A stretch of DNA of 39,219 nucleotides from Smithella sp. (GTDB taxonomy: Bacteria; Desulfobacterota; Syntrophia; Syntrophales; Smithellaceae). Below, one piece after another: positions 38,379 through 39,219 of the stretch. The stretch lies in assembly GCA_030018675.1 (NCBI GenBank), contig JASEHT010000003.1, positions 1 through 39,219 of the forward strand. The letters run 5' to 3'. Position 1 is the stretch's first letter; each line of letters begins with the position of its first letter. The translations under genes and the position numbers were made by a program. The notes beneath the pieces were generated by a model. That model searched no databases, had not been told where the DNA came from, and saw only the letters and a program-made list of their open reading frames with translations.

Positions 38379-39219
38379 TCAGTCATTTGCGTAAATAATT
38401 ATTTGATCGCCTGGCGATAATTGTTTGGAGCTTGAAATTCCGTTCCAGAGCATAAGTGCTTTAACCGAGACATTAAAACGTTTTGCGATTACGGATAAGT
38501 TATCTCCTCTGACCACTGTATAAACCGATTTCCCCTTGCCCTCATTAAGCTGTTTTAAAAAATATTCAAATCTTTCCTGAAAGCCTTTTGCTTCACCCCT
38601 GGGAATTAAAAGGACATGCTCACCGGCCGGCAAATCATAATTTTTTAAGTGAGGATTTAAATCCTTAATCACTTTAAAATAAGTATTTGCCGCGGAAGCA
38701 ATAACAAATAGAGGGACGGGCTGGCGGATGATTAATTTAATTTTGTCGAATTCAACCGGTTTGTATAAGTCATCGTCCGTTAGAATAAAACCGTATTTAG
38801 CAGGATTCGACAGAATTAACTTTGCGGCCAGAATTCTGAAAACATATCTTTGCGTTTCCTGATTCAGGTACAATTTATAATAGTTGTTCACTTTCTGCAT
38901 GAGCATTTCCGTTTTTAGGCCGTCTTCTCCCATGTTGTAAGCGGCGGCGGCAAGCGTCCATGAACCGAAAATTTCATAAAGGTCTTTTAAATAAGAAATC
39001 GCCGCATCAGTGGAAGAGAAAAAATTCCGGCGTTCATCTGTGTATTGATTAATTCTCATTCCGTAACGCAATCCAGTGCTTTCTATAAATTGCCAGAAGC
39101 CCACGGCTCCTTTATGAGAGGTCGCCAGAGGTCTCAGGGAACTTTCAACTATTACAATGTATTTTAAGTCGTCAGGGAGAGCGTTCTCTTTTAATTTTTT
39201 TTCGATGTACGGGAAGTAG
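38379..39219 (-). CDS. MltD-like lytic transglycosylase with LysM domain (5' end beyond window)
   Basis: Minus-strand frame continues to the window edge as YFPYIEKKLKENALPDDLKYIVIVESSLRPLATSHKGAVGFWQFIEST...; C-terminal LysM YTVVRGDNLSVIAKRFNVSVKALMLWNG. Confidence 0.87.
   Translation of the reverse strand, partial: YFPYIEKKLKENALPDDLKYIVIVESSLRPLATSHKGAVGFWQFIESTGLRYGMRINQYTDERRNFFSSTDAAISYLKDLYEIFGSWTLAAAAYNMGEDGLKTEMLMQKVNNYYKLYLNQETQRYVFRILAAKLILSNPAKYGFILTDDDLYKPVEFDKIKLIIRQPVPLFVIASAANTYFKVIKDLNPHLKNYDLPAGEHVLLIPRGEAKGFQERFEYFLKQLNEGKGKSVYTVVRGDNLSVIAKRFNVSVKALMLWNGISSSKQLSPGDQIIIYAND

Noticed and set aside
1-39219. CRISPR arrays, tRNA/rRNA genes or transposase genes
   Set aside because: None recognised on reading; the only structural RNA identified is tmRNA. 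No systematic search could be run.

Overview
The window reads as a low-to-mid GC bacterial chromosome segment. Gene content suggests a Deltaproteobacteria/Desulfobacterota-like lineage, but that is an inference. It is densely coding and mostly housekeeping. The left part (minus strand) carries ComEA-like, SLT transglycosylase, SDR, YbeY / 7TM-HD (PgpH-like) / PhoH, M20 peptidase, an M16 peptidase pair and a B12-binding radical SAM protein. A plus-strand block follows: PTS IID-HPr-EI, PlsB, a TtcA-like protein, SmpB, and tmRNA (ssrA) with a readable promoter, tag peptide and terminator. Downstream of ssrA is a more accessory segment: a RhuM-Fic/Doc fusion with a perfect internal palindrome, and a carbamoyltransferase-DUF5989-SxtJ cassette whose first gene appears to start at a non-canonical ATA codon. 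After that come orphan membrane proteins, a Zn-ribbon/TPR protein, an AMP-binding enzyme with degenerate motifs, and a CAP-domain protein. The right part has FAH-family, TIM-barrel, patatin-like, HEAT-like, multi-PAS GGDEF/EAL, RidA, NadA and a partial MltD-like transglycosylase. No CRISPR array, rRNA, tRNA or transposase/integrase gene was recognised. The best second-look items are the ATA start, the coding palindrome in the RhuM gene, the ssrA-adjacent RhuM-Fic/Doc gene, the MITE-like inverted repeat before smpB, and the orphan PTS IID module.
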